Notes: generated by a model from the sequence alone, not told the origin. Shown: positions 26,049 to 34,812, counted from the first letter of the stretch. The stretch: 64,000 bases of DNA from VBOC01 sp964512655 (GCA_964512655.1 CAZEJT010000002.1:186001-250000), one strand, 5' to 3'. Program-made: numbers and translations.

Positions 26049-27751
26049 GATAGCCCCATCAACTCGCGGGCGGTCCCGAGTCCCGCCTCCGTCACCTCTG
26101 CGCCGCTCAGAAGGCGCGCCACCTCGGTCACGCGCTCGAGGAGTTCCAGCTTCCTCATGCGGGAGACCGTCCGGTTCCCCGACTCGGACTTCTCGACGAC
26201 GTAGTGGGTGTCGGCGCAGCCGGCGATCTGCGGAAGGTGGGTTATGGAGATGACCTGGTGGAACCGGGAGAGGCTCTTCAGGCTTCCTCCGACGGCCTGC
26301 GCGATGCGCCCGCTCACCCCGACGTCGATCTCGTCGAAGACGAGGAGCGGAAGGCGGTCGGATTTCGCGAGGATCATCTTGATGGCAAGCATGATTCTGG
26401 AGATTTCTCCCCCCGATGCGACACTGGCGAGCGGCTTCGGCTCTTCGCCTGCGTTGGTAGACACGTGGAACTCCACGAAATCGATTCCGTCCGGTGTCGC
26501 TTCGAAGCACTCTTTCCCCAGGGCGACCATAACCTCCTCGCTCTTCGGGACATGCCGGTTCGAGATCACCGGTTCGAACGCGGCATGAGCGATCCCGAGC
26601 CCGGCGAGGGCCTGCTGGATGGCGCGGCCGATTTTTTTCGCCGTTTCCCGCCGTTTTACCGAGAGGCGCTGGGCAATCTCGGAGCAGCTTCTCCTGTGGA
26701 GTTCGAGCTCCTGGAGGATCGCCCCCACCTCGGCTTCAAAATTGTCCGCCATACGGAGCTCGTTTCCAATCGTTTCCCGGTGCGCCACGATCGTTTCGAG
26801 CGAACCTCCGTATTTTTTCTTGAGCAGAGCGAGCTGCCCCAGACGGCTCCGTATTTCCTCGAGCCGGTCGGGATTGAACTCGATGCGGGAATTATATTTC
26901 TGGATGAATTTCGCAAGTTCGTCGATGATCACGGCTGCCGAAGCCGCCTCGGCGGCGGGTTCTTCCAGTGATGGGTCGATGGCGGCCAGGTTCTGAAGCT
27001 CATTGCGGGCAAGGACGATCTGGTCGTGCACGGCGTTGTCGCCTTCATACATCATCTGGTAGAGCCGTTCGGTCGCGCTGTAGAGCCGTTCCGCGTGCTC
27101 GAGGATATTCAACTCGGATTCGAGCTCCCCTTCTTCTCCGGGCTTCGGCGCCACCGCGTCGATTTCCCGGATCTGGAATTCATAGATCACGCGTCTCTCT
27201 ACCAGCGCCCGTTCATTCGAGCGCAGATGTTGCAGGCGTTTCAGCGCTTCCTGGCCGCGCTCGTACGCGGCGCGGAACTCTGAGGCGAGTCCCTGGAGGC
27301 CGCCGAAGTCGTCGAGAAGGCCGATGTGGGTCTCCGTCCGGAGAAGCGACTGGTGCTCGTGCTGTCCGTGCAGGTCGACGAGGAGGTCGCCTGTTTGCTT
27401 CAGGAGAGCGATCGTGACCGGAGAATCGTTTATGAATGCGCGTGATTGGCCCTTTACGGAAATCTCACGCCGGAGGATAAGCTCGGCCGAAACCGGCACC
27501 TCGTGCTCTTCGAGGAGACGCTTGAGAGCCTTGTTTCCGGCCACCGAGAGACCGGCTTCCACAACGGCTTTCTCGGCGCCGCTGCGGACCGCATCGGAAT
27601 CCCCGCGCTCCCCCAGGACAAGACCAAGTGCTCCGATCACGATCGATTTCCCCGCGCCCGTCTCGCCGGTGATGATATTCAGGCCCGGCTCAAATTCTAC
27701 GGACAGGTCGTCGATCAGCGCGTAGTTCTTTATGGAAAGAGTCGTGAGCAG
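26045..27751 (-). CDS. recN: DNA repair protein RecN, apparent CTG start
   Basis: RecN is an SMC-like ATPase of double-strand break repair. Starting at the CTG at 27751-27749, the protein is 568 residues and begins M-LTTLSIKNYALIDDL, the exact RecN N-terminal pattern. Walker A (ITGETGAGKS) follows about 20 residues later. Any ATG/GTG/TTG start downstream would remove Walker A, and none lies upstream before an in-frame stop. The C-terminal part has the SGGEISRIMLAIKMIL signature and FDEIDVGVSG Walker B. Between them are coiled coils. The CTG sits two bases after the stop of the preceding gene. Confidence 0.88.
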   Translation of the reverse strand: MLTTLSIKNYALIDDLSVEFEPGLNIITGETGAGKSIVIGALGLVLGERGDSDAVRSGAEKAVVEAGLSVAGNKALKRLLEEHEVPVSAELILRREISVKGQSRAFINDSPVTIALLKQTGDLLVDLHGQHEHQSLLRTETHIGLLDDFGGLQGLASEFRAAYERGQEALKRLQHLRSNERALVERRVIYEFQIREIDAVAPKPGEEGELESELNILEHAERLYSATERLYQMMYEGDNAVHDQIVLARNELQNLAAIDPSLEEPAAEAASAAVIIDELAKFIQKYNSRIEFNPDRLEEIRSRLGQLALLKKKYGGSLETIVAHRETIGNELRMADNFEAEVGAILQELELHRRSCSEIAQRLSVKRRETAKKIGRAIQQALAGLGIAHAAFEPVISNRHVPKSEEVMVALGKECFEATPDGIDFVEFHVSTNAGEEPKPLASVASGGEISRIMLAIKMILAKSDRLPLLVFDEIDVGVSGRIAQAVGGSLKSLSRFHQVISITHLPQIAGCADTHYVVEKSESGNRTVSRMRKLELLERVTEVARLLSGAEVTEAGLGTARELMGLS

Positions 27752-27752
27752 G

Positions 27753-28550
27753 TCAGTTTGCGGAGATCGGTGAAATCGGGGTCTGATTCCCCAGGGGGTG
27801 AACGTTCAGGTCCGGAATATCCTTCAGAATGCCGTGATAGTAAGCCATGCGATAGAACTCAGCGGGCGCGGAGCGCCGTTCGTCGTCCAGTTCGTACCTG
27901 AAATGGCCGCCGGCTCCGGGTATCTGCGCGTCCGCGCCGGGATGTGAAGCCCCCTTCACGCCGCTCTCAATAATCAGCTCAAGCTCGGACGGGGTCAGGA
28001 CGTCGGGAGGAGAAACCCAGAACCCGTGTACGTATGGAAGTCCGGTGATGTCGAACCACTCATCTACAAGATCGAGTTTGTTCGTGGCGCCTGAGGCCCC
28101 AAGCGCCGGGTCTCCCACGAGGAGCGCCGCGTCCGCCTTCCTGAGCGACTCATCGGGGGGGGCGGTCATCGGCACGATGGCCGGTGCGCTCCCATACTTT
28201 TCCGCGAAGACAAGGTGGGCGAGGACGATTTCCGATGCTGTGCTGGGGTCGGCCGCGATTGAGCCGATACGCTTCAGCCCCTCCCTGAAGAGAAGAACGA
28301 TCGTGGAGCTCTCTTTTTCCGATGAGACTCCCACGGATGGAATGATCCGCCAGCGGGCGTATTCCCGGGCGTAATCGACAGGCGAAAGATACGCCGCGTC
28401 GAGCTCACCCTTGCGGAGCCTCAAGGCAAGGTCGGCGGTTCCCGCCTGGTGAGATTCGACAAGCTCGAAGGCGGACCTGGCCGCTCCGCTCCTCAGGCCG
28501 TACGCCAGGGGCTGTGTGAAACGTTGCCGGAGGATTCCCAGCCGTTTCAT
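27753..28550 (-). CDS. MqnA-like menaquinone (futalosine pathway) protein
   Basis: The 265-residue protein has the MqnA/MqnD periplasmic-binding-protein fold without a signal peptide. It shows FTQPLAYGLRSG at the N-terminus, AAYLSPVDYARE, IIPSVGVSSEKESSTIVLLF, LLVGDPAL and DEWFDITGLPYVHGFWV. MqnA dehydrates chorismate to 3-enolpyruvylbenzoate in the futalosine route to menaquinone. It sits between rplS and recN in a housekeeping operon; no other mqn gene is present in the window. The assignment to MqnA rather than a related solute-binding family is probable, not proven. Confidence 0.75.
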   Translation of the reverse strand: MKRLGILRQRFTQPLAYGLRSGAARSAFELVESHQAGTADLALRLRKGELDAAYLSPVDYAREYARWRIIPSVGVSSEKESSTIVLLFREGLKRIGSIAADPSTASEIVLAHLVFAEKYGSAPAIVPMTAPPDESLRKADAALLVGDPALGASGATNKLDLVDEWFDITGLPYVHGFWVSPPDVLTPSELELIIESGVKGASHPGADAQIPGAGGHFRYELDDERRSAPAEFYRMAYYHGILKDIPDLNVHPLGNQTPISPISAN

Positions 28551-28568
28551 CGGCCTTGGGCTTCCGCT

Positions 28569-28913
28569 TTACGAAAGGGAGGTCTTCTGCCGGATCTGCT
28601 TCGCCGCCAGCGCGCGCAGGTAATAGAGTTTCGCGCGCCTGACCTTGCCCTGCTTGGTGACTTCGATTTTCGCTATGCGGGGGGAATGGAGGGGAAAAAT
28701 CCGCTCGACGCCGACCCCGTTCGAGACTTTTCTCACCGTGAACGTCGCGCCCAGACCGGCGCCTCGTTTTCCGATCACCACGCCCTGAAACTGCTGCACT
28801 CGTTCCTTGTCGCCCTCGATGACGCGCACGTGTACGTTCACGGTGTCGCCCGGATTGAAGCCCGGAAGATCCGTCTTCATCTGCATGGCTTCCACGAGCT
28901 TAATTTTCTCCAT
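28569..28913 (-). CDS. rplS: 50S ribosomal protein L19
   Basis: The 114-residue protein matches bL19: FNPGDTVNVHVRVIEGDKERVQQFQGVVI, then TFTVRKVSNGVGVERIFPLHSPRI and KAKLYYLR-like KLYYLRALAAK. It is at the 3' side of trmD, the usual order rpsP-rimM-trmD-rplS. Spacing to trmD is 17 bases. Normal length for the family. Confidence 0.97.
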   Translation of the reverse strand: MEKIKLVEAMQMKTDLPGFNPGDTVNVHVRVIEGDKERVQQFQGVVIGKRGAGLGATFTVRKVSNGVGVERIFPLHSPRIAKIEVTKQGKVRRAKLYYLRALAAKQIRQKTSLS

Positions 28914-28930
28914 GGCCTTTCTCCTTCAGA

Positions 28931-29617
28931 TTATGAAAGTAAATCTTTTCGCCGGGTCTTCGTCCGCTCGACCCTCTGCTCGCGCCGCCAGCGTGCGATC
29001 GCGGCATGATCCCCGGAAAGGAGGACATTCGGCACGTGCATCCCTCGGAATTCCGGAGGTTTCGTGTACGACGGCGCGTCGAGCAGGGGATCCTGGAACG
29101 AATCCGTCAGCATAGATTCGCCGTCTCCGAGAACCCCGGGTATCAGGCGCGCAACCGCGTCGATCACCACAAGGGCCGCAAGTTCTCCGCCGGTGAGGAC
29201 ATAGTCGCCGATCGAGATTTCCCGGGTGACCAGGCCGAGCCTGACCCGCTCATCGATCCCCTTGTAGTGGCCGCAAATCAGTATCACGTTGTGCCTGAGC
29301 GAGAGCTCGTTTGCCGTTCGCTGAGTGAAGCTCTCCCCGTCGGCGGTCAGATAGACGATTTCGTCGTACTCCCGGGCCGCCCTAAGCTTCTCGACGCACT
29401 CAAAGATCGGTTCCGGTTTCAGAACCATCCCGGCTCCGCCCCCGTACGGGGTATCGTCGATCGTGCGATGGCGGTCATGGGTATACTTCCGCAGGTCATG
29501 CACGCTCACCTGAAGGAGTTTTTTCTTCCTTGCGCGGCTCAGAATGCTTCCTCTGAGGGGCCCCCGGACGAGCGGGGGGAAACCCGTGATGATATCAAAC
29601 CGCATTGGGCGCTTCAT
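28931..29617 (-). CDS. trmD: tRNA (guanine37-N1)-methyltransferase
   Basis: TrmD methylates G37 of tRNAs with the SAM-dependent trefoil-knot SPOUT fold. The 228-residue product shows FDIITGFPP at the start, DDTPYGGGAGMVLKPEP, ICGHYKGIDERV, and EISIGDYVLTGGELAALVVIDAVARLIPG. It lies between rimM (3-base gap) and rplS. Length and order are standard. Confidence 0.97.
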   Translation of the reverse strand: MKRPMRFDIITGFPPLVRGPLRGSILSRARKKKLLQVSVHDLRKYTHDRHRTIDDTPYGGGAGMVLKPEPIFECVEKLRAAREYDEIVYLTADGESFTQRTANELSLRHNVILICGHYKGIDERVRLGLVTREISIGDYVLTGGELAALVVIDAVARLIPGVLGDGESMLTDSFQDPLLDAPSYTKPPEFRGMHVPNVLLSGDHAAIARWRREQRVERTKTRRKDLLS

Positions 29618-29620
29618 GCT

Positions 29621-30142
29621 TCATTCACCGCCGATCATGCCTTCGATAAGCTCCACGACGATTCGCCGGCGGGCGACATCGACGCTTTTGATAAACTCTT
29701 TCACGGCCGGAATCATCCCGGTCCGTTCCCCGCTCCGAATGACCCACACATCCTGCGCGGGCATTTTATACACGTCCTCCACCGTGCCGACGATCGTTCC
29801 ATCTGCGGTGGTCACCGTGCAGCCGATGATCTCGTCCAAGAGATACGAGCCCTTTGGGGGAACCGCCCTGCGGGACTCTTCGACGAACATGTAACTCCCG
29901 GCCAGACGCCCCGCCCCCGTTCGGTCACCGATCTCCTGAAACTTCACGAGGACGTTTTTTCCGCCCGCCTGAACTTCCTCGATGTGGTACTCGCTGCACT
30001 CATCCGGCGATCGGCCGAGGAGGACTCTCCCCGCCTCCTTCAGACGCGACGGCGATTCGGCCAGGAGGCGGACCTTCACAAACCCTTTGATCCCGAATGA
30101 ACCCGTTACCTGCGCTAGGGCGCGAAGATCGCGTGCAGGCAG
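29621..30142 (-). CDS. rimM: Ribosome maturation factor RimM, apparent CTG start
   Basis: RimM helps 30S head assembly with its S19-binding PRC-barrel. The core and the C-terminal PRC barrel are clear (DVWVIRSGERTGMIPAVKEFI). The GTG at 30079 would delete the conserved LAQVTGSFGIKGFVKVR segment. The only initiator-like codon that keeps it is CTG at 30142-30140, with GAGG eight bases upstream. This gives 173 residues, the family norm. It is followed by trmD three bases later. Confidence 0.88.
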   Translation of the reverse strand: MPARDLRALAQVTGSFGIKGFVKVRLLAESPSRLKEAGRVLLGRSPDECSEYHIEEVQAGGKNVLVKFQEIGDRTGAGRLAGSYMFVEESRRAVPPKGSYLLDEIIGCTVTTADGTIVGTVEDVYKMPAQDVWVIRSGERTGMIPAVKEFIKSVDVARRRIVVELIEGMIGGE

Positions 30143-30165
30143 ACGCGCGTCCTCAGACCCGGGTG

Positions 30166-30675
30166 TTACGATCCCGCTTCAGGCGCGGCACTTTGCGCCG
30201 CCGCAGGTTGCGCCTCTGCCGGGGGTGCTGATGCGGCCGCGTCGCCGGGCGGCACGCCCGCAGGGGCTGCCGGAGCGGCAGGCGCCTCCGCCGCTTGCTT
30301 CTTCTTCCTTGCGACCTTCCGGCGCGCTTTTCGCTCCTCTTCACGCTGATGTTTCTCCGCCTGGAGCATCTGCCATTTCTCCGTGGCCGCCGTTATCGCC
30401 GCCTCATCGGCCCCCTTCTTCATCAGGCCCCACTTCAGCCAGAGCCCCTTCCGCTGAAGAAGGCTGCGGAGAGTATCTGTGGGCTGTGCGCCCTGTTTCA
30501 GCCAGAGGAAGAGCCGCTCTTCCTTGAAATCAATGACCATCGGATTCGCTCTCGGGTTGTAATGGCCGATTGCTTCGATGTACTTCCCGGCGCGCGAGGC
30601 CCGCGAATCCGCCACGACGACCTTGTAGAACGGCTGCTTCTTCTTGCCTGTCCTGCGTAACCGTATCTTTACCAC
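30166..30675 (-). CDS. rpsP: 30S ribosomal protein S16 with a long Ala/Pro-rich C-terminal tail
   Basis: Residues 1-80 are a normal bS16 (MVKIRLRRTGKKKQPFYKVV, then GHYNPRANPMVIDF). The protein continues to 169 residues with a charged Lys/Arg helix (about 100-125) and a Pro-Ala-rich tail, roughly doubling the usual length. Long S16 tails occur in Bacteroidota and relatives. The tail may be disordered on the ribosome surface. It is coupled into the ffh-rpsP-rimM-trmD-rplS operon. Confidence 0.96.
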   Translation of the reverse strand: MVKIRLRRTGKKKQPFYKVVVADSRASRAGKYIEAIGHYNPRANPMVIDFKEERLFLWLKQGAQPTDTLRSLLQRKGLWLKWGLMKKGADEAAITAATEKWQMLQAEKHQREEERKARRKVARKKKQAAEAPAAPAAPAGVPPGDAAASAPPAEAQPAAAQSAAPEAGS

Positions 30676-30716
30676 TCGAGGTACTCCTTCTGATTAGTGA
30701 GTCGTATCATAGTTCT

Positions 30717-32066
30717 TTATTCTGTATGGCCTTTATGGGCCGTCCCGGGGAGCCGCATGCCCTGAAGCATCCCGGGCATCTTTCCCCGCGAAAGTGTCTT
30801 CATCATCTTCTGCATTTCGGAGAACTGTTTCAGGACCCTGTTGACCTGCTGGAGAGAGGTCCCGCTTCCTTTCGCGATCCGTTTCCGCCGTTCGCCGTTG
30901 ATAATGTGCGGCCTGGAGCGCTCTTCCTTCGTCATCGAGCGGATGATCGCCTCGACGTACACAAGCCCCTTCTCGTCGACCGAGGCTCCGGCCGGGAGGC
31001 GGTTCATCCCGGGGATCATGCTGAGCACCTGCTCGAGCGAGCCCATCTTCTTGATTTCATGCAGCTGATCGAGGAAATCTTCGAACGTAAACTGCGATTT
31101 CCTGATCTTTTCTTCGAGCTGTTGAGCCTTCTCCTCGTCAAAGCTCTCCTGCGCCTTCTCCACGAGCGTGATAATGTCCCCCATCCCGAGGATCCGCGAT
31201 GCCATCCTGTCCGGATGGAACACCTCGAGCGCATCGAGCTTCTCGCCGACCGAAGCGAACTTGATCGGCCTGTCCACAACGGCGCGGATGGAGAGCGCCG
31301 CGCCACCCCGCGTGTCGCCGTCCAGCTTGGTCAGGACGACGCCGTCGAAGTCGAGCCGGTCGTGGAAGACCTTTGCGGTATTCACCGCATCCTGCCCCGT
31401 CATCGAATCGACCACGAAGAGTATTTCGTCCGGCTTGACCGACGCCTTGATCGTTTCGATCTCCGCCATCATCTCCTCGTCGATGTGGAGGCGTCCCGCT
31501 GTGTCAAGAATGACCACATCGCGGGCGCCGCTTCTCGCCTGCTGAACCGAGCGCCGCGCGATCTCGAGCGCGCTGAGACCGCGTTCTGCGGTCACAGGCA
31601 CGCCAGCCTCGCGGCCCAGCAGCTCGAGCTGGTCGATCGCGGCGGGACGGTGGATGTCGGCGGCTGCGAGCAGGGGAGAGTGCCCCTTCCCTTTCAGGTA
31701 GAGCGCGAGCTTCGCGCAGAAGGTGGTCTTCCCCGAGCCCTGGAGTCCGGCTACCATGATCACGGTCGGGGGAGCCGGAGCGAATCTGATTCCCGCGTCT
31801 GTCGTCCCGATCATCTTCACCATCTCGTCGTGGATGATCTTGACGATCAGTTGGCCCGGAGTGATACTCTGGAGGATCTCCTGCCCGAGAGCCCTTTTCT
31901 GGACGTCGGCGATGAATGTCTTGACGACCTTGTAATTGACGTCGGCGTCGAGCAGGACGCGCCTCACATCCCGAAGCGATTCGGCGATGTTCGCCTCCGT
32001 AATTTTCCCCTGGCCCCGGAGCTTCTTGAAGACCAGCTCTAACTTCCTGGAGAGATCTTCAAACAC
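30717..32066 (-). CDS. ffh: Signal recognition particle protein Ffh
   Basis: The 449-residue SRP54 homologue binds 4.5S RNA and signal peptides to target membrane proteins. The N domain is followed by the GTPase G1 motif GLQGSGKTTFCAKLA near residue 108. VVILDTAGRLHIDEE near 190, TKLDGDTRGGAALSI near 247 and the Met-rich M domain from about 310 (MGSLEQVLSMIPGMNRLP ... MQKMMKTLSRGKMPGML) complete it. It is the first gene of the leftward ribosomal operon. Confidence 0.97.
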   Translation of the reverse strand: MFEDLSRKLELVFKKLRGQGKITEANIAESLRDVRRVLLDADVNYKVVKTFIADVQKRALGQEILQSITPGQLIVKIIHDEMVKMIGTTDAGIRFAPAPPTVIMVAGLQGSGKTTFCAKLALYLKGKGHSPLLAAADIHRPAAIDQLELLGREAGVPVTAERGLSALEIARRSVQQARSGARDVVILDTAGRLHIDEEMMAEIETIKASVKPDEILFVVDSMTGQDAVNTAKVFHDRLDFDGVVLTKLDGDTRGGAALSIRAVVDRPIKFASVGEKLDALEVFHPDRMASRILGMGDIITLVEKAQESFDEEKAQQLEEKIRKSQFTFEDFLDQLHEIKKMGSLEQVLSMIPGMNRLPAGASVDEKGLVYVEAIIRSMTKEERSRPHIINGERRKRIAKGSGTSLQQVNRVLKQFSEMQKMMKTLSRGKMPGMLQGMRLPGTAHKGHTE

Positions 32067-32100
32067 AGGATGATCCGATCAGCATAAGTTCAATCATACG

Positions 32101-32126
32101 GTAGGCGCCGGCTTCAGCCGGCGTTC
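32101..32126. repeat. Solo A palindrome upstream of ffh
   Basis: GTAGG followed by a perfect CGCCGGCT/AGCCGGCG 8-base stem lies 35 bases upstream of the ffh start. This is in the gap between the ATP synthase operon's 3' end and the ffh operon. It is one of the solo copies of module A. Confidence 0.85.
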
Positions 32127-32218
32127 TTTTGCACCCATGAGAGCGCGCATTCCGGCCTGGATTCTTCCAAAATCGGCCTAAATTTACTCAAAATAATGAA
32201 GGGAAGCAACTCCCCCGC

Positions 32219-32238
32219 GCCCCCACATGGATGGGGGC
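32219..32238 (-). terminator. Hairpin just after atpG, possible end of the ATP synthase operon
   Basis: GCCCCCA (32219-32225) pairs with TGGGGGC (32232-32238) around a 6-base loop, starting 8 bases after the atpG stop on the minus strand. There is no T-run directly downstream, so it may be a weak terminator or an mRNA-stabilising hairpin. The rest of 32127-32218 shows nothing recognisable. Confidence 0.4.
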
Positions 32239-32245
32239 ATGGCGA

Positions 32246-33130
32246 TCAGGCGCTCTGTGTGAGCGCCTCGGCGCCGCTGACGATTTCGAGGAGTTCTTTC
32301 GTGATGGAGGCCTGGCGCGCCTTATTGTAGGCGAGTTGTAAATCCCGGATGAGTTCCGAGGCGTTCGTTGTGGCGTTGTCCATCGCAGACATGCGCGCGC
32401 CCTGCTCTGCGGCGTTCGATTCGAGGAGGACTCGCCAGAGCTGAAAGTCGAGGTGCCTCGGAACAAGGGCGGAGACGATTTCTTCCGCGGAAGGTTCGTA
32501 AATGTAATCCACACCCGAGCGGTGCGTGCCGTCCGCCCCCGCGGCGGGGATCGGAAGGTACTGTTCGATCACGACGCGGTGCTGCATGATCGATTTAAAC
32601 TCGTTGTACACGATCTCCACCAGGTCGATCTCGCCGGCGAGAAACGCGCGGCTGATGTCGGAGACGATCGCCTTCGCGGCGGTGAACTGGAGGCCCGAGA
32701 AGACCCCCAGGTACTTCGCGGCCAACGCGTACTCGTGCTTCGTGAAGAACTCGGAACCCTTCCTGCCGATGCAGATGAGCTTCAACCCTCCCCTGGCGGC
32801 GAGCTCGCCGTGGCGGTCCCGCATGTGCGCCGCCGCCGCGCGGATGAGATTCGCGTTGAAGGCGCCGCACAGTCCGCGGTCGGCGGTTACGACGATCACT
32901 GCGGCGTTTTTCACGGGCCGCGCCGCGAAATGCGGATGGGCGCCGGCATCCACGACGGAGGCAAGATGGTTAAGCAGCTCCTTCATCTTGCGCGCGTAGG
33001 GGCGGGCGGCGATGACAGAGTCCTGCGCGCGCCTCAACTTGGCCGCGGCGACCATCTTCATCGCCTTCGTGATCTTCTGGGTGTTCTTCACCCCGGTAAT
33101 CCGGCGCCGTATTTCGCGAAGGGTGGCCAC
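32246..33130 (-). CDS. atpG: ATP synthase gamma subunit
   Basis: The central rotor stalk of F1. The 294 residues start MATLREIRRRITGVKNTQKITKAMKMV and end with the conserved AMDNATTNASELI ... YNKARQASITKELLEIVSGAEAL block. It is the last gene of this ATP synthase operon. No atpD (beta) or atpC (epsilon) follows, so these must be elsewhere on the chromosome. Confidence 0.97.
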   Translation of the reverse strand: MATLREIRRRITGVKNTQKITKAMKMVAAAKLRRAQDSVIAARPYARKMKELLNHLASVVDAGAHPHFAARPVKNAAVIVVTADRGLCGAFNANLIRAAAAHMRDRHGELAARGGLKLICIGRKGSEFFTKHEYALAAKYLGVFSGLQFTAAKAIVSDISRAFLAGEIDLVEIVYNEFKSIMQHRVVIEQYLPIPAAGADGTHRSGVDYIYEPSAEEIVSALVPRHLDFQLWRVLLESNAAEQGARMSAMDNATTNASELIRDLQLAYNKARQASITKELLEIVSGAEALTQSA

Positions 33131-33132
33131 GC

Positions 33133-34680
33133 TTACGAGACCTTGAATCCTTCGAGATATTCCCGGACGATCGAGTGAAGTTTTTTCTGGAGCTCGTCGG
33201 AGAGATCGCGCTTGACGGTTATCTCATCGAGAAGGGCCGCGTGCTTCACCTTCATGAAGTCGAGGAACTCGCGTTCAAAGCGGCGCACATGCTCGAGCGG
33301 AATCTCGTCGAGGTACCCGTTGGTGCCGACGAACATGCTGACGACCTGATCCTCGACCGGCATCGGGACGAATTGCCCCTGCTTGAGAAGCTCGACCAGC
33401 CTCGAGCCGCGCCGCAGCTGCGCCTGCGTGGTCTTGTCAAGGTCCGAGCCGAACTTTGCGAACGCTTCCAGTTCGCGATACTGCGCGAGGTCGAGGCGGA
33501 GGCGCCCCGCGACGCGCTTCATCGCCTTGATCTGGGCGTTCCCCCCGACGCGGGAGACCGATATCCCGACGTTAATGGCGGGGCGGACGCCAGAATTGAA
33601 CAAACCGGGCTCGAGGTAAATCTGCCCGTCGGTAATGGATATGACGTTCGTGGGAATGTACGCGGAGACGTCGCCGGCCTGCGTTTCGATAATCGGGAGA
33701 GCGGTCAGGCTCCCTCCACCGAGGTCTTCGGCGAGCTTCGATGCGCGCTCCAGGAGGCGCGAATGGAGGTAAAAGACGTCTCCCGGATAGGCCTCTCTCC
33801 CCGGGGGCCGCCGCAGAAGAAGCGACACCTGCCGGTATGCCTGCGCGTGCTTTGAAAGGTCGTCGTAGATCACGAGAGCGTGCTTCCCCTGGTCGCGGAA
33901 ATACTCGCCGAGCGTCGCGCCCGCGTACGGCGCGATGAACTGCATGGGGGCCGGGTCGCTCGCCGTGGCTGAGATCACCGTCGTGTACTCCATCGCCCCC
34001 GCCTCCTCGAGCTTCGCGACGACCTGCGCGACGGTCGACCCCTTCTGCCCGATGGCAACATAAATGCAATGCATCGGATTGATGCCGCGCTCCTTCGCCT
34101 GGGGGGTGTGCGTGTACTTCTGATTGACGATCGCGTCCAGGGCGACCGCGGTTTTGCCCGTCTGCCGATCGCCGATGATCAGCTCGCGTTGTCCGCGGCC
34201 GATCGGGATCATCGCGTCCACCGCCTTGATTCCGGTCTGAAGGGGCTCCTTCACGGGCTGGCGCTGGATCACTCCCAGGGCTTTCCGCTCAAGCGGGGAG
34301 ACGGCGTCTGTCTTGATGGGACCGCGCCCGTCGATCGGCTGGCCGAGGGGATTGATTACGCGCCCGAGCATCTGCTGGCCGACGGGCATCGAGGCGAGCC
34401 GGCCGGTGCGTTTGACGATATCTCCTTCCTTGATCAATCCGCTCTCGCCGAAGAGGACGCATCCGACATTGTCCTCCTCGAGGTTGAGCACCATTCCGAA
34501 AACATCGTTCGGCAGCTCGACGAGCTCGCTGGCCATCACGTTTGAGAGCCCGTAGATGCGCGCGATGCCGTCGCCCACCTGAAGGACGGTTCCGACATCG
34601 TACACATCGACTTCTTTTTCAAACCCGGCGAGCTGTTTTCTCAGAATCGCCGATACTTCATCAGGTCGTACTTCCGCCAT
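33133..34680 (-). CDS. atpA: ATP synthase alpha subunit
   Basis: The 515-residue F1 alpha subunit has the nucleotide-binding P-loop GDRQTGKT near residue 170 and PYAGATLGEYFRDQGKHALVIYDDL. The arginine-finger region NVGISVSRVGGNAQ is followed by the alpha C-terminal domain. Preceded by atpH after a 132-base gap that holds two repeat elements, and followed 2 bases later by atpG. Confidence 0.98.
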   Translation of the reverse strand: MAEVRPDEVSAILRKQLAGFEKEVDVYDVGTVLQVGDGIARIYGLSNVMASELVELPNDVFGMVLNLEEDNVGCVLFGESGLIKEGDIVKRTGRLASMPVGQQMLGRVINPLGQPIDGRGPIKTDAVSPLERKALGVIQRQPVKEPLQTGIKAVDAMIPIGRGQRELIIGDRQTGKTAVALDAIVNQKYTHTPQAKERGINPMHCIYVAIGQKGSTVAQVVAKLEEAGAMEYTTVISATASDPAPMQFIAPYAGATLGEYFRDQGKHALVIYDDLSKHAQAYRQVSLLLRRPPGREAYPGDVFYLHSRLLERASKLAEDLGGGSLTALPIIETQAGDVSAYIPTNVISITDGQIYLEPGLFNSGVRPAINVGISVSRVGGNAQIKAMKRVAGRLRLDLAQYRELEAFAKFGSDLDKTTQAQLRRGSRLVELLKQGQFVPMPVEDQVVSMFVGTNGYLDEIPLEHVRRFEREFLDFMKVKHAALLDEITVKRDLSDELQKKLHSIVREYLEGFKVS

Positions 34681-34744
34681 CGTTCGTTTCCTTTATTCTA
34701 TTGTTATATCCGCAGGGACCACAGTCTGAAGACCGCGGCTACCT

Positions 34745-34810
34745 GTAGGCGCCGGCTTTAGCCGGCGTGATCTCCAACCAGCTCCCGTAGGCGCCGGCTT
34801 TAGCCGGCGT
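34745..34810. repeat. Two A palindromes in tandem inside the ATP synthase operon
   Basis: Two identical 24-base A modules occupy 34745-34768 and 34787-34810, 18 bases apart, in the gap between atpH and atpA. Each can fold into a perfect 8-base GC-rich stem. The second ends two bases before the atpH stop codon. The rest of the gap (34681-34744) shows nothing else recognisable. Confidence 0.88.
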
Positions 34811-34812
34811 CC

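Noticed and set aside
26049..26510. N-terminal extension of CysRS
   Set aside because: It is antisense-free but lies inside recN in another frame and shows no CysRS sequence; the GTG at 26048 gives the canonical start.
30570..32042. A 490-codon rightward open frame
   Set aside because: It is antisense to ffh and to the start of rpsP, with no family resemblance; an artefact of codon bias.
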